Shown here: positions 26,780-35,505 of the stretch, piece by piece
How the letters are laid out: every line of letters starts with the position of its first letter
Position numbering within the stretch: position 1 is the stretch's first letter
DNA from: SZUA-378 sp036652815
GTDB taxonomy: Bacteria > Bacillota > Clostridia > Lachnospirales > Lachnospiraceae
Assembly (NCBI GenBank): GCA_036652815.1
Contig: JAVVVE010000004.1
Span: 1 to 64,000 of the forward strand
Length of the DNA: 64,000 nucleotides
Direction of reading: 5' to 3'
Notes under the pieces: model-generated
Seen by the model: the letters and a program-made list of their open reading frames with translations, nothing else
The model's database searches: none
What the model was told of the DNA's origin: nothing
Position numbers and translations under genes: made by a program

Positions 26780-28815
26780 CTAATATAGTTTGGATTCTGT
26801 TTCATTGCTAACTTTAATTCTTGAGGTGGTTCTTCCTTAAACACTTGCTTCCAAGACTTTAATAAATTTTCATAAGTAACACTTTTGGGTTCTAACCCTA
26901 TAAAGGAAGGTGTTGGTTTTCCAAGTAATGCGTTAGCCGCCGCTAAGGCTAATGCTTGTCCTTGTTCAAAAGGAGTTTGAACACTTAGCATCTTAATCAT
27001 ACCACCCTTTGCAAGATTCATGGCAATAGGGAAATCTAAATCACCTGTAATAACAGAAATATCGGTGCGGTCAGCGTCAGAAAGAGCAGATAATACTTCC
27101 ATTGCAGGACCATCCCAAGATACATATAAAGCTTCTATCATAGGGTAACGTTTTATAAAATCAAGCGTTAGGCGATAAACGTCTTTTTCCACGTTAAAGG
27201 AAATACTACCGCATATTTGTATGGAGGGATACTCTTCAATTAAAACCTGCTCTGCGGCACTGTCTCGTTGTTTTGTAGAATAAAAATTATCAATACCATG
27301 TTTTACAAGACCAGCGTGAGACAAACCATGTTTTACCATATATTCGCCTAGACCATGTCCCATATTACGTCCATGCGAATGTTCATTGGTGGAAACACAA
27401 GTTACATAATCGTTTGGAGTTAAACCACTTGGAACATTTGCTATTAAGACAAGTTTTGAGCGACTTTTTGCAATATTTTTAAAGGCAACTGCCGTTTTTT
27501 CATTATCCGTTGGAATGGCTATAATAATATCGGGATCAAGTAATTGTAGACTAGAAAGTTGCTTGTTTTGTAATGCAGGATCAAAATGCGCATCGGTTGT
27601 TGCAATTAAGGAGATACCAAGAATATCAAAAATATCTTTTATTCCCTTTTGATGAAGCTGCATCCATGCTTTTCCGGCATAGTGAAATGAAATAGCCGCG
27701 GAATAATTTTGTGATTTAATCATCTCAATCTCAGAATCCGTTAAATGAAGGGAATCGATAGATTCTGCTTTTTCACCAAAAGGGCCACGACCAATTCCTT
27801 GAGTAGAAGACCTGACTAATAACTCAGTAGAAAGCATAAAATGTTTGTAATCCACAACATGAGCAGGTGCATTCGCATATTCATCGTTCGCAATTCGCTG
27901 TGTTAGCAAAGAAACGGCAAGATTAGCAGTTTCTTTTGAATTTTGTTTTATACAGGTAATAGATGGGGTATGTAAAGGCGCCCATTCAAAATCATCCAAG
28001 CAAACAAGGGAAACATCATTTGGACAAGAGATATTATGCATGTCAAGATATTCTAAAAGAGGAAGAACAGTAAAATAATTAGCAACAATTATGGCGGTTG
28101 GCATATTGGTATCACGAAGCAAATCATCCAAAATAGCGATATTTTCGGAATCATCATTTTGAGGAGAAATGGCTTGTATAGAAGAATAGGTAATATGATA
28201 ATCAGCCAACGCACATTGATAGCCTTCTAGGCGTTTGGGGTGCCGATCTTGAGAAACTCCTAAAAAAGCAATTCTTTCATGACCGCTTTTAATAAGGTGT
28301 TTTGTTGCTTTATAAGCGCCTTCAAATGTGTCGGATACAATAGAATCAGTTTTATAATTCTTTAATTCACGTCCTAATAAAACAACAGGAAAATGAATCG
28401 TAGAAAGTACAGAGCAAAGTTTTTCTTCCTTATCATTTGGAAAAAGAAAAATACCGCAAATAGCGGGCGTATCCAATAAATATTCTTTTATTAAATCTAA
28501 CTTTTTATCATCATCACCATAATACATGGTTAATAAAGTAAATTCGGAGTCCATTAAGAATTCTTCTATATAGGCTTCTGTCTGACGTTGAATGGAACTA
28601 TTCTTATTGGAAATCATAAATAATATATACTTTTGTGTAGAAGAAAGTTTTTTAGATTTTTTCTTAATAAAGTTTGGAGGCGAATCTAAATCCTTAATAA
28701 TATTTTCTACACGTTCCACGAGTTCTGGGCTTACATACCGTGTTTTATTTACAACATGTGATACTGTTGAGGTAGAAACTCCAGCTAATCTTGCGACGTC
28801 ATTAATTGTTGCCAT
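26770..28815 (-). CDS. LacI-type regulator fused to a second, transporter-receptor-like sensor domain
   Basis: 681 aa, twice the usual LacI length. Residues 1-55 are a LacI helix-turn-helix (TINDVARLAGVSTSTVSHVV). About 65-335 form a normal LacI/PurR sensor domain (ILFMISNK, GHERIAFLGVSQDRHPKRL, PNDVSLVCLDDFEWAPLHTP). About 350-681 form a second type I binding domain that aligns with the importer's binding lipoprotein at 21803-22987: SQNYSAAISFHYAG matches EGKYTAAISLHYGG, DPDIIIAIPTDNEKT matches SPDILISIPTDATST, IANVPSGLTPNDYVTCVS matches MDNVPKGFTAGDNYVSCVS. No signal peptide remains, so it is cytosolic. ATG 28815 has GGGAG upstream. Predicted repressor of both arms and possibly itself through TTTGCGCAAA sites. 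Confidence 0.93.
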   Translation of the reverse strand: MATINDVARLAGVSTSTVSHVVNKTRYVSPELVERVENIIKDLDSPPNFIKKKSKKLSSTQKYILFMISNKNSSIQRQTEAYIEEFLMDSEFTLLTMYYGDDDKKLDLIKEYLLDTPAICGIFLFPNDKEEKLCSVLSTIHFPVVLLGRELKNYKTDSIVSDTFEGAYKATKHLIKSGHERIAFLGVSQDRHPKRLEGYQCALADYHITYSSIQAISPQNDDSENIAILDDLLRDTNMPTAIIVANYFTVLPLLEYLDMHNISCPNDVSLVCLDDFEWAPLHTPSITCIKQNSKETANLAVSLLTQRIANDEYANAPAHVVDYKHFMLSTELLVRSSTQGIGRGPFGEKAESIDSLHLTDSEIEMIKSQNYSAAISFHYAGKAWMQLHQKGIKDIFDILGISLIATTDAHFDPALQNKQLSSLQLLDPDIIIAIPTDNEKTAVAFKNIAKSRSKLVLIANVPSGLTPNDYVTCVSTNEHSHGRNMGHGLGEYMVKHGLSHAGLVKHGIDNFYSTKQRDSAAEQVLIEEYPSIQICGSISFNVEKDVYRLTLDFIKRYPMIEALYVSWDGPAMEVLSALSDADRTDISVITGDLDFPIAMNLAKGGMIKMLSVQTPFEQGQALALAAANALLGKPTPSFIGLEPKSVTYENLLKSWKQVFKEEPPQELKLAMKQNPNYIRKS

Positions 28816-28850
28816 ATGCGTTATACTCCCTTAAATTACCCTTTTATTCT

Positions 28851-28879
28851 ATTATATAGACATAAAATAGCAGTGTCAA
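28851..28879 (-). promoter_or_regulatory. Promoter of the LacI-type regulator
   Basis: Minus-strand TTGACA (28874-28879) and consensus TATAAT (28851-28856), 17-bp spacer, 35 bp upstream of the regulator start codon. Confidence 0.8.
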
Positions 28880-28884
28880 ATAAA

Positions 28885-28894
28885 TTTGCGCAAA
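28885..28894. promoter_or_regulatory. Operator 3: TTTGCGCAAA upstream of the regulator promoter
   Basis: The 10-bp core shared with operators 1 and 2. It lies 5 bp upstream of the regulator's -35 box rather than over the start site, so autoregulation may be weaker, or the site may act in looping with the distant operators. Confidence 0.7.
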
Positions 28895-28899
28895 AACCT

Positions 28900-29565
28900 T
28901 TATACCTTCTTTATACTAAATTCAAATTCTTAACACTGAATTTAGTACACTCATACTCCTTTAATCTTGCTTAATAGTCTTAGGGAAAATTCGTTTATGA
29001 TGGATATAATTACAATTCTTAAATAATGCAGTGCCAAACGAAAAATACATTGTTTTAAATGTTTCTTTTGATAATTTGCAGAAAACTGAAAGATTTACTA
29101 TTACTGTATCTAGATTTTCTAAATTTATAAATTGCTTTACATGATTAATAAGTCCTATATTTTCAAAAATAATAACAATAGTTCCGGCATATGAAAATAT
29201 TGTCAACAATCCATTTTATAAATTTCCTTTTAGAAAGATACAAAAATCCAAAAAAACAAGATACCTGCGCATAAAGCCATGTCTGTTTCGATCATTATGA
29301 TCTCAAAAAGAACTTTAAAAGTAATATTTTGTATGTTCAAACCTGATAGTAACAAGAGTATTCCTGTTAGGATTCCAGTAGCATTTAAAATTAATAATAA
29401 TATATATTTACTTTTGACAATCTTTTTCGGTTTAAAGTTCGATGAACATTCAATTTATCCCCATTCAAAATTTTATCCATAGCAAATGTTGATGTTATTG
29501 CCGTTCTGAAAATTAAAATAGAAACAATTGATATAATGTGATAACGCCTTGCAATGAAACTGTAT
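28900..29565. other. AT-rich stretch without a supportable gene
   Basis: About 650 bases between the regulator and the terminator at 29571. Minus-strand fragments with hydrophobic residues occur (for example FVLYSFIARRYHIISIVSIL near 29560 and a segment with ILTGILLLLSGLNIQ near 29360), and an 82-codon frame at 28961-29209. None has a convincing ribosome site or a family I recognise. It may be the remains of a membrane-protein gene broken by frameshifts. Confidence 0.45.
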
Positions 29566-29570
29566 AATAC

Positions 29571-29610
29571 AAAAATCGTCGCACCAACCAAATGTTAATG
29601 CGACGATTTT
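29571..29610 (-). terminator. Rho-independent terminator of the BspA-like gene
   Basis: AAAATCGTCGCA (29572-29583) pairs perfectly with TGCGACGATTTT (29599-29610) around a 15-nt loop. On the minus strand it ends in five T residues, 28 bp after the stop of the gene at 29638-30681. Confidence 0.85.
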
Positions 29611-29637
29611 CATGATTGCAGCTATCAGTCAACTATT

Positions 29638-30681
29638 CTATTTATATACTAATGCATATGCGGTTGATGGATAATCTGTTGTAAAAGTAATCGTATCACC
29701 TGTTGCATCTATATCATCATAAAGATTTAATTTTCCTTCTCCCAGGGCAATTAATTTGAATACTCTTCCACTTTGCTGCAAATCCTTTGGAATAGAAAGG
29801 ACATACTGAAATGGGGTTGGAGTCTTGGTTATTTTTGTCTTGGCTGCATCATTCGATGTCACCGTAATGTTAAAGCTGGTTCCAAATGTAAAGTCTCCCA
29901 TTGCTGTTGCAAATGCCTGGTAGCATTCTTTACCCTGATACCGCCTCGTACCGGTTACGGTATAAGCCATGCTCGGAGTATTCGCTGATAGTCTACAGAT
30001 AGAGGTATAAACATTACCATTACCATATGTTACCAAATCATTCCATGGTGCTCTGCTATCTGTTGCACTATAGACATATTTAATCGTAGGGTTGGTGCTT
30101 CCCTGAAATTGTGATGCCAGTGTGTTATTATCAAGAATGTATGCTGCTCCTGTATAGGCAGACTGTGCCATCGCTTTAATACTATCCATGCTGGTATACG
30201 GAATTGTTCCAATCATCTCTGTCGTAACTGCGGATCCCTGTATCCTTACAATTGGTCTTTGATCATTATTATAAAATGTCGTGTGATCTTTAATAAAAGT
30301 AGTAGAACTGATGTTAATGTACTTTAGCTTCGGAAGGTCATAAAATGCATATGCCCCCAGAGAAGTGATAGAACCGTCTACCGTAACCGCCTCACATTCA
30401 TTGGTTGCCCACGGTCTGGTCTTTAATTCCCAATAATCATAATCCGGAAGTGCTCCCGTTCCGGTAAGATGCACTGTACCCGGTGCAATCTCTGCTTTGA
30501 TCTGAGTTCCTTCTAATTGATATACCCCTTTGCCGAGTCCTGTCCATTGTAGCTTTGGAGGTGCTGCCTTTTGTGCCGCCTGTACCTTCATTGGACATAT
30601 GCTAACTATTAACACAAATGCTAAAGTAAAAGCCAGAACACCCTGCATACCCCGAAACTTCTTTTGTTTGCTTTGATTCAT
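29638..30681 (-). CDS. Secreted protein with one BspA-type leucine-rich repeat
   Basis: A 347-aa secreted protein. An N-terminal signal peptide (basic start, hydrophobic GVLAFTLAFVLIVSICPM, predicted cut after VQA at residue 35) is followed by a segment with the BspA/LRR_5 pattern (SITSLGAYAFYDLPKLKYI) and then beta-rich sequence without a known domain. BspA-like proteins bind host or microbial surfaces, but one repeat is too few to assign that role. No cell-wall anchor motif is seen. ATG 30681 has GGAGGGAG upstream, and an extended -10 (TGATATACT, 30727-30735) lies 45 bp further up. Single-gene unit with its own terminator. Confidence 0.8.
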   Translation of the reverse strand: MNQSKQKKFRGMQGVLAFTLAFVLIVSICPMKVQAAQKAAPPKLQWTGLGKGVYQLEGTQIKAEIAPGTVHLTGTGALPDYDYWELKTRPWATNECEAVTVDGSITSLGAYAFYDLPKLKYINISSTTFIKDHTTFYNNDQRPIVRIQGSAVTTEMIGTIPYTSMDSIKAMAQSAYTGAAYILDNNTLASQFQGSTNPTIKYVYSATDSRAPWNDLVTYGNGNVYTSICRLSANTPSMAYTVTGTRRYQGKECYQAFATAMGDFTFGTSFNITVTSNDAAKTKITKTPTPFQYVLSIPKDLQQSGRVFKLIALGEGKLNLYDDIDATGDTITFTTDYPSTAYALVYK

Positions 30682-30832
30682 TGTATTCTCCCTCCATAAA
30701 TAATTTTTCCTGTTTCTATGCGTATTAGTATATCATAATAATTCTATTTTTAAAATGATTTTAAAAGAATTTAATATTGAAAAGTCAATATAATCTATTT
30801 ATTTTGATCTCTAATCCCTTCTTTTGCTTCGG

Positions 30833-30861
30833 TTGACAAGAAAATCCTGCTGTTATAGAAT
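30833..30861 (+). promoter_or_regulatory. Promoter of the oxidoreductase gene at 30907
   Basis: Plus-strand TTGACA (30833-30838) and TAGAAT (30856-30861), 17-bp spacer, 45 bp upstream of the start codon. Confidence 0.75.
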
Positions 30862-30906
30862 AAACTGATTTATACAAATATTAGGAAAGACAGAAGGGAA
30901 CGATAA

Positions 30907-31935
30907 ATGAACAAACTATACAAGATAGCCCTCATTGGCTGCGGTGTTATGGGCGAATCTCACGTTAGCCAGCTCCATGACCGCGATAATATAGAAGTAA
31001 AATATGTGTGTGACCGTGCTTTGGAACGAGCACAGCGATTACAAAAAAAATATTACATCACGCAGATTTGTGATGACTATACGCAAATATTATTAGATGC
31101 GGAGGTGGATATTGTAATTATCGCCACACCACCTTCTACTCATTTACAGATACTGAAAGATTGTCTGCAGCATAAAAAACATGTGCTATGCGAAAAGCCG
31201 ATTACCAATACAATGGAACAGGCAGAACAATTTGTTCAGGCAGTACAGGCACATCCCGAGTGTAAAGTATTGGTTGGCAATATACTGCGTCATAATGTGA
31301 CCTATCAGAAAATAGCCGATATGATACAGCTTGGTGCACTGGGACATCCTTTGGTATTTCGAATGACACAGAATCATCATACCATGGATTGGCCTCAATA
31401 CCTCTCTAACATCATAGACTGTGCACCTCTTGTAAATTGCGGAATTCATTATGTGGATGTGATGGAATGGTTTTCGGGTGAACATGCAGTGGAAGTAAAG
31501 GCGATGGGCAGCCGTACACAATCCGATGTTCCCAAAGACAGCTATAATTACGGGATTATGACAATCAGATTCAGTAATGGAAGTATCGGATACTACGAAG
31601 CCGGTTGGGCAAACACTTGCAGTGCGGATAATACCAAGGAGATTGTTGGTCCGGCAGGACGCATCAGGTTAACCTATCAAAAAGATCGGGTCTCCAATGC
31701 GGAGGAAGGGGATCTCATAGAGTATTACAAATATCCCGAAAAAACATATACCACGATTAATTCGTTGTGCAATCGCAAACCGACTGATACACAACTCTCT
31801 TACTTAATTAAAATGATCGAGACTAACTGTGAAGCGATTCCCACGATGGAACATATCCTCTCCTGTATGGACACCTGTTTTCAGGCAGATGTGCAGGCCA
31901 GAGAATGTGCCGCCGGAGCATACCCAACCATCTAG
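30907..31935 (+). CDS. Gfo/Idh/MocA-family oxidoreductase
   Basis: A 342-aa dehydrogenase with Rossmann loop ALIGCGVMGESH, catalytic CEKPIT near residue 98, and VNCGIHYVDVMEWFSG with the catalytic histidine. It differs clearly from the two regulon copies and from the one at 15814. AGAAGGGA is 8 nt before the ATG. It is a single-gene unit; its end overlaps the end of sigI by four bases in convergent orientation. Substrate unknown. Fourth member of this family within 16 kb. Confidence 0.9.
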   Translation: MNKLYKIALIGCGVMGESHVSQLHDRDNIEVKYVCDRALERAQRLQKKYYITQICDDYTQILLDAEVDIVIIATPPSTHLQILKDCLQHKKHVLCEKPITNTMEQAEQFVQAVQAHPECKVLVGNILRHNVTYQKIADMIQLGALGHPLVFRMTQNHHTMDWPQYLSNIIDCAPLVNCGIHYVDVMEWFSGEHAVEVKAMGSRTQSDVPKDSYNYGIMTIRFSNGSIGYYEAGWANTCSADNTKEIVGPAGRIRLTYQKDRVSNAEEGDLIEYYKYPEKTYTTINSLCNRKPTDTQLSYLIKMIETNCEAIPTMEHILSCMDTCFQADVQARECAAGAYPTI

Positions 31936-32648
31936 CGATTCAATTCTTCCTTAATATGACACAGATAATCAGTCAGACACGGATATACCCCGAAAAACAG
32001 TTCTACAACCGCTATAATGTATTTTCGGTGACGTTCCAAAATCTTACGGGATATCTGTGTTTCTTCTACCAATAGCTGCAGGGGAAGCTGTCTGCTCTTC
32101 TGCAGCTCTGCGATTAGAAGAGGATGTTTCAGCAGATAGACTATCGCCTTCTTGCAAGCCAGTTTCGTTTTGGCCGCCTTAGGAGATACCGACATAAGAT
32201 CAAAGAAAGAAAAGCCGTAGTTCACAAATACTTCGTTTGCAGCTTCAATCTCTTCCGTAACTGCAGTACCCGCTTCACAGATTAAACTTTCTTTCATCCA
32301 GACAGATATCTCATAAGGCGTATTTTCTTCATCTTCGCCACTAAATATAGAAGGCGAAACCGGAATCTCATGACTATATTTATAATTGGTAACAAAATAA
32401 TCATAAAGACGCCTGCTGATTACCAATTTTGCAAAGCTTAAGAAATGTCCTTTTTCTATTCTATATTGATCAAGCGCCTCCGAAAAAGCATGTAACGCAA
32501 TTGACCATTCATCATCGGCATCCGTAACATAATGCTTTGCACTCTCGGATGCACACTTTAGAATAAATGGTTTATATTGTTGAATCAGTATCTCCCGGTC
32601 TCCCGGATTGCCGGTAATGTCGGCTACCCTTGCATCCAGTTCAAACAA
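31932..32648 (-). CDS. sigI: RNA polymerase sigma factor, SigI family
   Basis: A 238-aa sigma-70-type factor of the SigI group. Region 2 is visible in PFILKCASESAKHYVTDADD, EWSIALHAFSEALDQYRIEK and GHFLSFAKLVISRRLYDYF; the C-terminal part has LPLQLLVEETQISRKILERH. In bacilli and cellulolytic clostridia SigI answers to heat or polysaccharides and is held by an RsgI anti-sigma encoded next door. No RsgI-like gene lies here; the upstream neighbour is potD. The start appears to be TTG at 32648 with GGTGAAT just upstream, since no ATG occurs before the conserved region. Confidence 0.85.
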   Translation of the reverse strand: MFELDARVADITGNPGDREILIQQYKPFILKCASESAKHYVTDADDEWSIALHAFSEALDQYRIEKGHFLSFAKLVISRRLYDYFVTNYKYSHEIPVSPSIFSGEDEENTPYEISVWMKESLICEAGTAVTEEIEAANEVFVNYGFSFFDLMSVSPKAAKTKLACKKAIVYLLKHPLLIAELQKSRQLPLQLLVEETQISRKILERHRKYIIAVVELFFGVYPCLTDYLCHIKEELNR

Positions 32649-32704
32649 GAATATTCACCGCCTTATCGTATCGTTTTTAATCGCCTGCTGTTAGTAACAG
32701 TCTG

Positions 32705-33769
32705 TTAGTTACAAGCCGCCTGGAATTCTTTCCATATCTTAGCATGCAAATCTTCTGCTTCCTGACTGATATTCTGGATAATCTCACCTTCTATAATCGT
32801 ATCCGGTACTACCAGCGTATCATGTGCAGCCTTGGAAAGATATTCTTCCGCTGCTTTGGTCGTACAATAAAATCCCATATATTCAAAACACTGTGCCGCT
32901 GTTTTTGGCTGCAAAATATAGTTAAGGAATGCATGTGCCGCATCCGCATTAGGTGCCTGCGATGGTATAAACCCTGCCTGAATCCCAAAGCCAAGACCTT
33001 CTGACGGATAAACTACCGATAGTTTGGAATTAGCTGCCAAAGCTACATTGACCTGTGAGGTATACAAAAAAGCAGTATTGACTTCTCCGCTGATGATATA
33101 ATCCTGTGTATTGTTATCGCTGATCAGACGAATGTTTGGAGCCAATTTAAGCATCTTATCCCCTGCTGCCTGAATGACCGCTAGATCCTGTGTATTAATA
33201 GATTCACCCATTATCTTAAGTGCCATCCCATTTATAACTCTATAATTGCCAATAATCGCTATATTGTCTTTTAAGGCCGGATTCCATAGATCCCCATACC
33301 CTTTAATCTCAAAGCCAGCTGCTTCTTTATCATAAACAATCAAGGGAATCCCGGCACCATAAGGCACTGTATATTCATCCTTTGGATCGTAAAACTGTCC
33401 TTGATACAGCGGATTAATCCCATCATAATTAGATAGTTTTCCTTTATCTAATTTCTGTGCCAATCCCTCTTTTACAATAAGTTCAATGATATAATCATCT
33501 GCAATGACAAGATCATAGGAACCGCCCTTGGTTTGTTCCAATTTAGCTAACATATCTTCATTATAATCAAAGTTGGAATAATTAATCTTAATCCCTGTTT
33601 CCTGCTCAAATCCCTCCAGTACCTCCGGTGGAAACATACCTTCCCAGGTATACAGATTCAACTCCCCGCCCGATTCCTTCACCGATGCTTTTTGTTCTTT
33701 CCCACATCCTGCCAGCACCAAAACCAGCACAGCTGTCATCATCAATACTCTTATCCTTCTTTTATTCAT
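32705..33769 (-). CDS. potD: Spermidine/putrescine-type ABC transporter substrate-binding lipoprotein
   Basis: Polyamine receptor of the PotD group, 354 aa. Signal peptide with lipobox VLAGCG, then the type II binding fold: LNLYTWEGMFPPEVLEGFEQ, KINYSNFDYNEDMLAKL, GSYDLVIADDYIIELI, TVPYGAGIPLIVYDK. ATG 33769 has GGAG 8 nt upstream; a GTG three codons earlier is too close. Last transport gene of the potABCD order, 35 bp after potC. The exact ligand (spermidine, putrescine or other) is not settled by sequence. Confidence 0.93.
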   Translation of the reverse strand: MNKRRIRVLMMTAVLVLVLAGCGKEQKASVKESGGELNLYTWEGMFPPEVLEGFEQETGIKINYSNFDYNEDMLAKLEQTKGGSYDLVIADDYIIELIVKEGLAQKLDKGKLSNYDGINPLYQGQFYDPKDEYTVPYGAGIPLIVYDKEAAGFEIKGYGDLWNPALKDNIAIIGNYRVINGMALKIMGESINTQDLAVIQAAGDKMLKLAPNIRLISDNNTQDYIISGEVNTAFLYTSQVNVALAANSKLSVVYPSEGLGFGIQAGFIPSQAPNADAAHAFLNYILQPKTAAQCFEYMGFYCTTKAAEEYLSKAAHDTLVVPDTIIEGEIIQNISQEAEDLHAKIWKEFQAACN

Positions 33770-33806
33770 AATCCTCACTCCTCTTCTTATTATTACTATT
33801 GCTGTG

Positions 33807-34604
33807 TTATTTCTTATCCAGTCTGCCTATCCACTCGGATAGAAATACCAACAGCACAGTTGCCAATAACAAAATCGTTGCCAAGGCATTGATCTCGGGC
33901 GTAACTCCTATTTTTAATTTTGTATAGATCTTAATCGGTAATAAATTGACCGTTGGTCCTGTCGCAAAGATACTAATTACCACATCATCAAAAGACATTG
34001 CAAACGCCAACAGCACACCTGATAAAATCGCCGGAACCAGCTGCGGAAGTACAATGTCAAAAAACACTCTGACTTCCGATGCCCCCAAATCCCTTGCGGC
34101 CTCCTCCAGACTTTTATCCATCCCTATCAATCTGGAACTGACCATAATAAAGAGATATGGAATACAAAAGGTAGTATGTGCCAAAATCAGGGTCAGCATA
34201 CCAAACGGTAAGTGCATCAGCGAAAAGACTGCCAAGAACACCATACCCAAAATAATCTCCGGTATCATAATCGGTAAAGTTGCCAAATAGGATATCGTAT
34301 CATTAAACCGATTCGTCGTCTTATGCATCCCAACCGCACCCAGTGTTCCTATGATCACCGCTAATGCACAACTGGAAAGTGCTAAAACGATACTGTTTCT
34401 TAAAGCTTCTCCCATCGCCGCATCGCGAAACAACACACGATACCATGATAAACTAAATCCGCCCCATATAGAAGATATTTTAGAAGCGTTAAAAGAATAA
34501 ATCACGGTCACAAAAATAGGAATATACATAGTGATAAGAATCAAGGTCAAATAAATATATGGTATCTTTTGTGAAATTTTCTTTAAAAAAGTTTTTTTAT
34601 GCAA
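33807..34604 (-). CDS. potC: Spermidine/putrescine-type ABC transporter permease
   Basis: Second membrane subunit of the polyamine importer, 265 aa, six helices. The coupling-loop motif EEAARDLGASEVRVFFDIVL is seen near residue 165, and the N-terminal SLSWYRVLFRDAAMGEALRN is typical of PotC. The start is TTG at 34604 with AAGGAG 10 nt upstream; no better ATG is present. It follows potB with a 41-bp gap. Confidence 0.93.
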   Translation of the reverse strand: MHKKTFLKKISQKIPYIYLTLILITMYIPIFVTVIYSFNASKISSIWGGFSLSWYRVLFRDAAMGEALRNSIVLALSSCALAVIIGTLGAVGMHKTTNRFNDTISYLATLPIMIPEIILGMVFLAVFSLMHLPFGMLTLILAHTTFCIPYLFIMVSSRLIGMDKSLEEAARDLGASEVRVFFDIVLPQLVPAILSGVLLAFAMSFDDVVISIFATGPTVNLLPIKIYTKLKIGVTPEINALATILLLATVLLVFLSEWIGRLDKK

Positions 34605-34645
34605 CCTAGATAGTCTCCTTTCGCAAAGCGATTGCCACCTATCAT

Positions 34646-35497
34646 CTATACTAGCCCTTCCAGATTCTTTGTATGGAATAGCTTACGGTATATCGCAATT
34701 AAAAGAGACGTAAGCAGCATTAAAATCACAGAAAGAGCTGCTGCAAAAGGGAGATTCCGTCCTCTCGTTAATTGATCTTGAATCAAACTGCCTACCAATA
34801 CGATCTTATTACCTCCTAAGATATCCGCAATAAAGAATAATCCCATCGAAGGGATAAAAGTTAGAATAATACCTGATAATAATCCCGGTAACGTGAGCGG
34901 TAACGTGACAGTCCAAAAAGCTTTGGTTCGTCCTGCGCCCAAATCTCTGGCCGCCTCTACTAGATTCCAGTCCATCTTCTCCACACTGGAGTACACAGAT
35001 AAGATCATAAATGGTAAGAGTGCATAAACCATACCAACCACAACTGCAGGGTAGGTATATAATAATTTTAATGGCTGCGTAATGATATGCGCTCGCATAA
35101 GAAGCGTATCCAACACTCCGTTACTGCGAAATATAATAATCCATCCGTAAAGGCGAATCAGGGAACTGGTCCAAAATGGAATCATAAGCAGTAACATCAA
35201 TCGTTTTTTCCATACAGCACTGAGTCGTGCCATGTAATAAGCAAAGGGATACCCCAGTAAAATTATAATCCCCGTTGATAAGAAAGCCAACTTTAGAGAT
35301 TCTACGAAGGTATTCAAATACAGTGGTTCCAGAATCTGGCTATAATTGGATAACGTAAAATCCGGCACAGCCCCCCAGATCTCTGCTCTGCTCATAAAAC
35401 TTAAAATCACCATATAAACCAATGGAAATATAACAAACAATCCTGTGAAAAGGTAAAGCGGAACTACCATCAAGCACATCCATCTACTCCGTTTCAT
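34646..35497 (-). CDS. potB: Spermidine/putrescine-type ABC transporter permease
   Basis: First membrane subunit of the polyamine importer, 283 aa, six helices. The coupling motif VEAARDLGAGRTKAFWTVTL is near residue 185, and the GWIIIFRSNGVLD region is typical of PotB. ATG 35497 has AGGAG 6 nt upstream and lies only 8 bp after the potA stop. Confidence 0.93.
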   Translation of the reverse strand: MKRSRWMCLMVVPLYLFTGLFVIFPLVYMVILSFMSRAEIWGAVPDFTLSNYSQILEPLYLNTFVESLKLAFLSTGIIILLGYPFAYYMARLSAVWKKRLMLLLMIPFWTSSLIRLYGWIIIFRSNGVLDTLLMRAHIITQPLKLLYTYPAVVVGMVYALLPFMILSVYSSVEKMDWNLVEAARDLGAGRTKAFWTVTLPLTLPGLLSGIILTFIPSMGLFFIADILGGNKIVLVGSLIQDQLTRGRNLPFAAALSVILMLLTSLLIAIYRKLFHTKNLEGLV

Positions 35498-35505
35498 ATC
35501 GTCTC

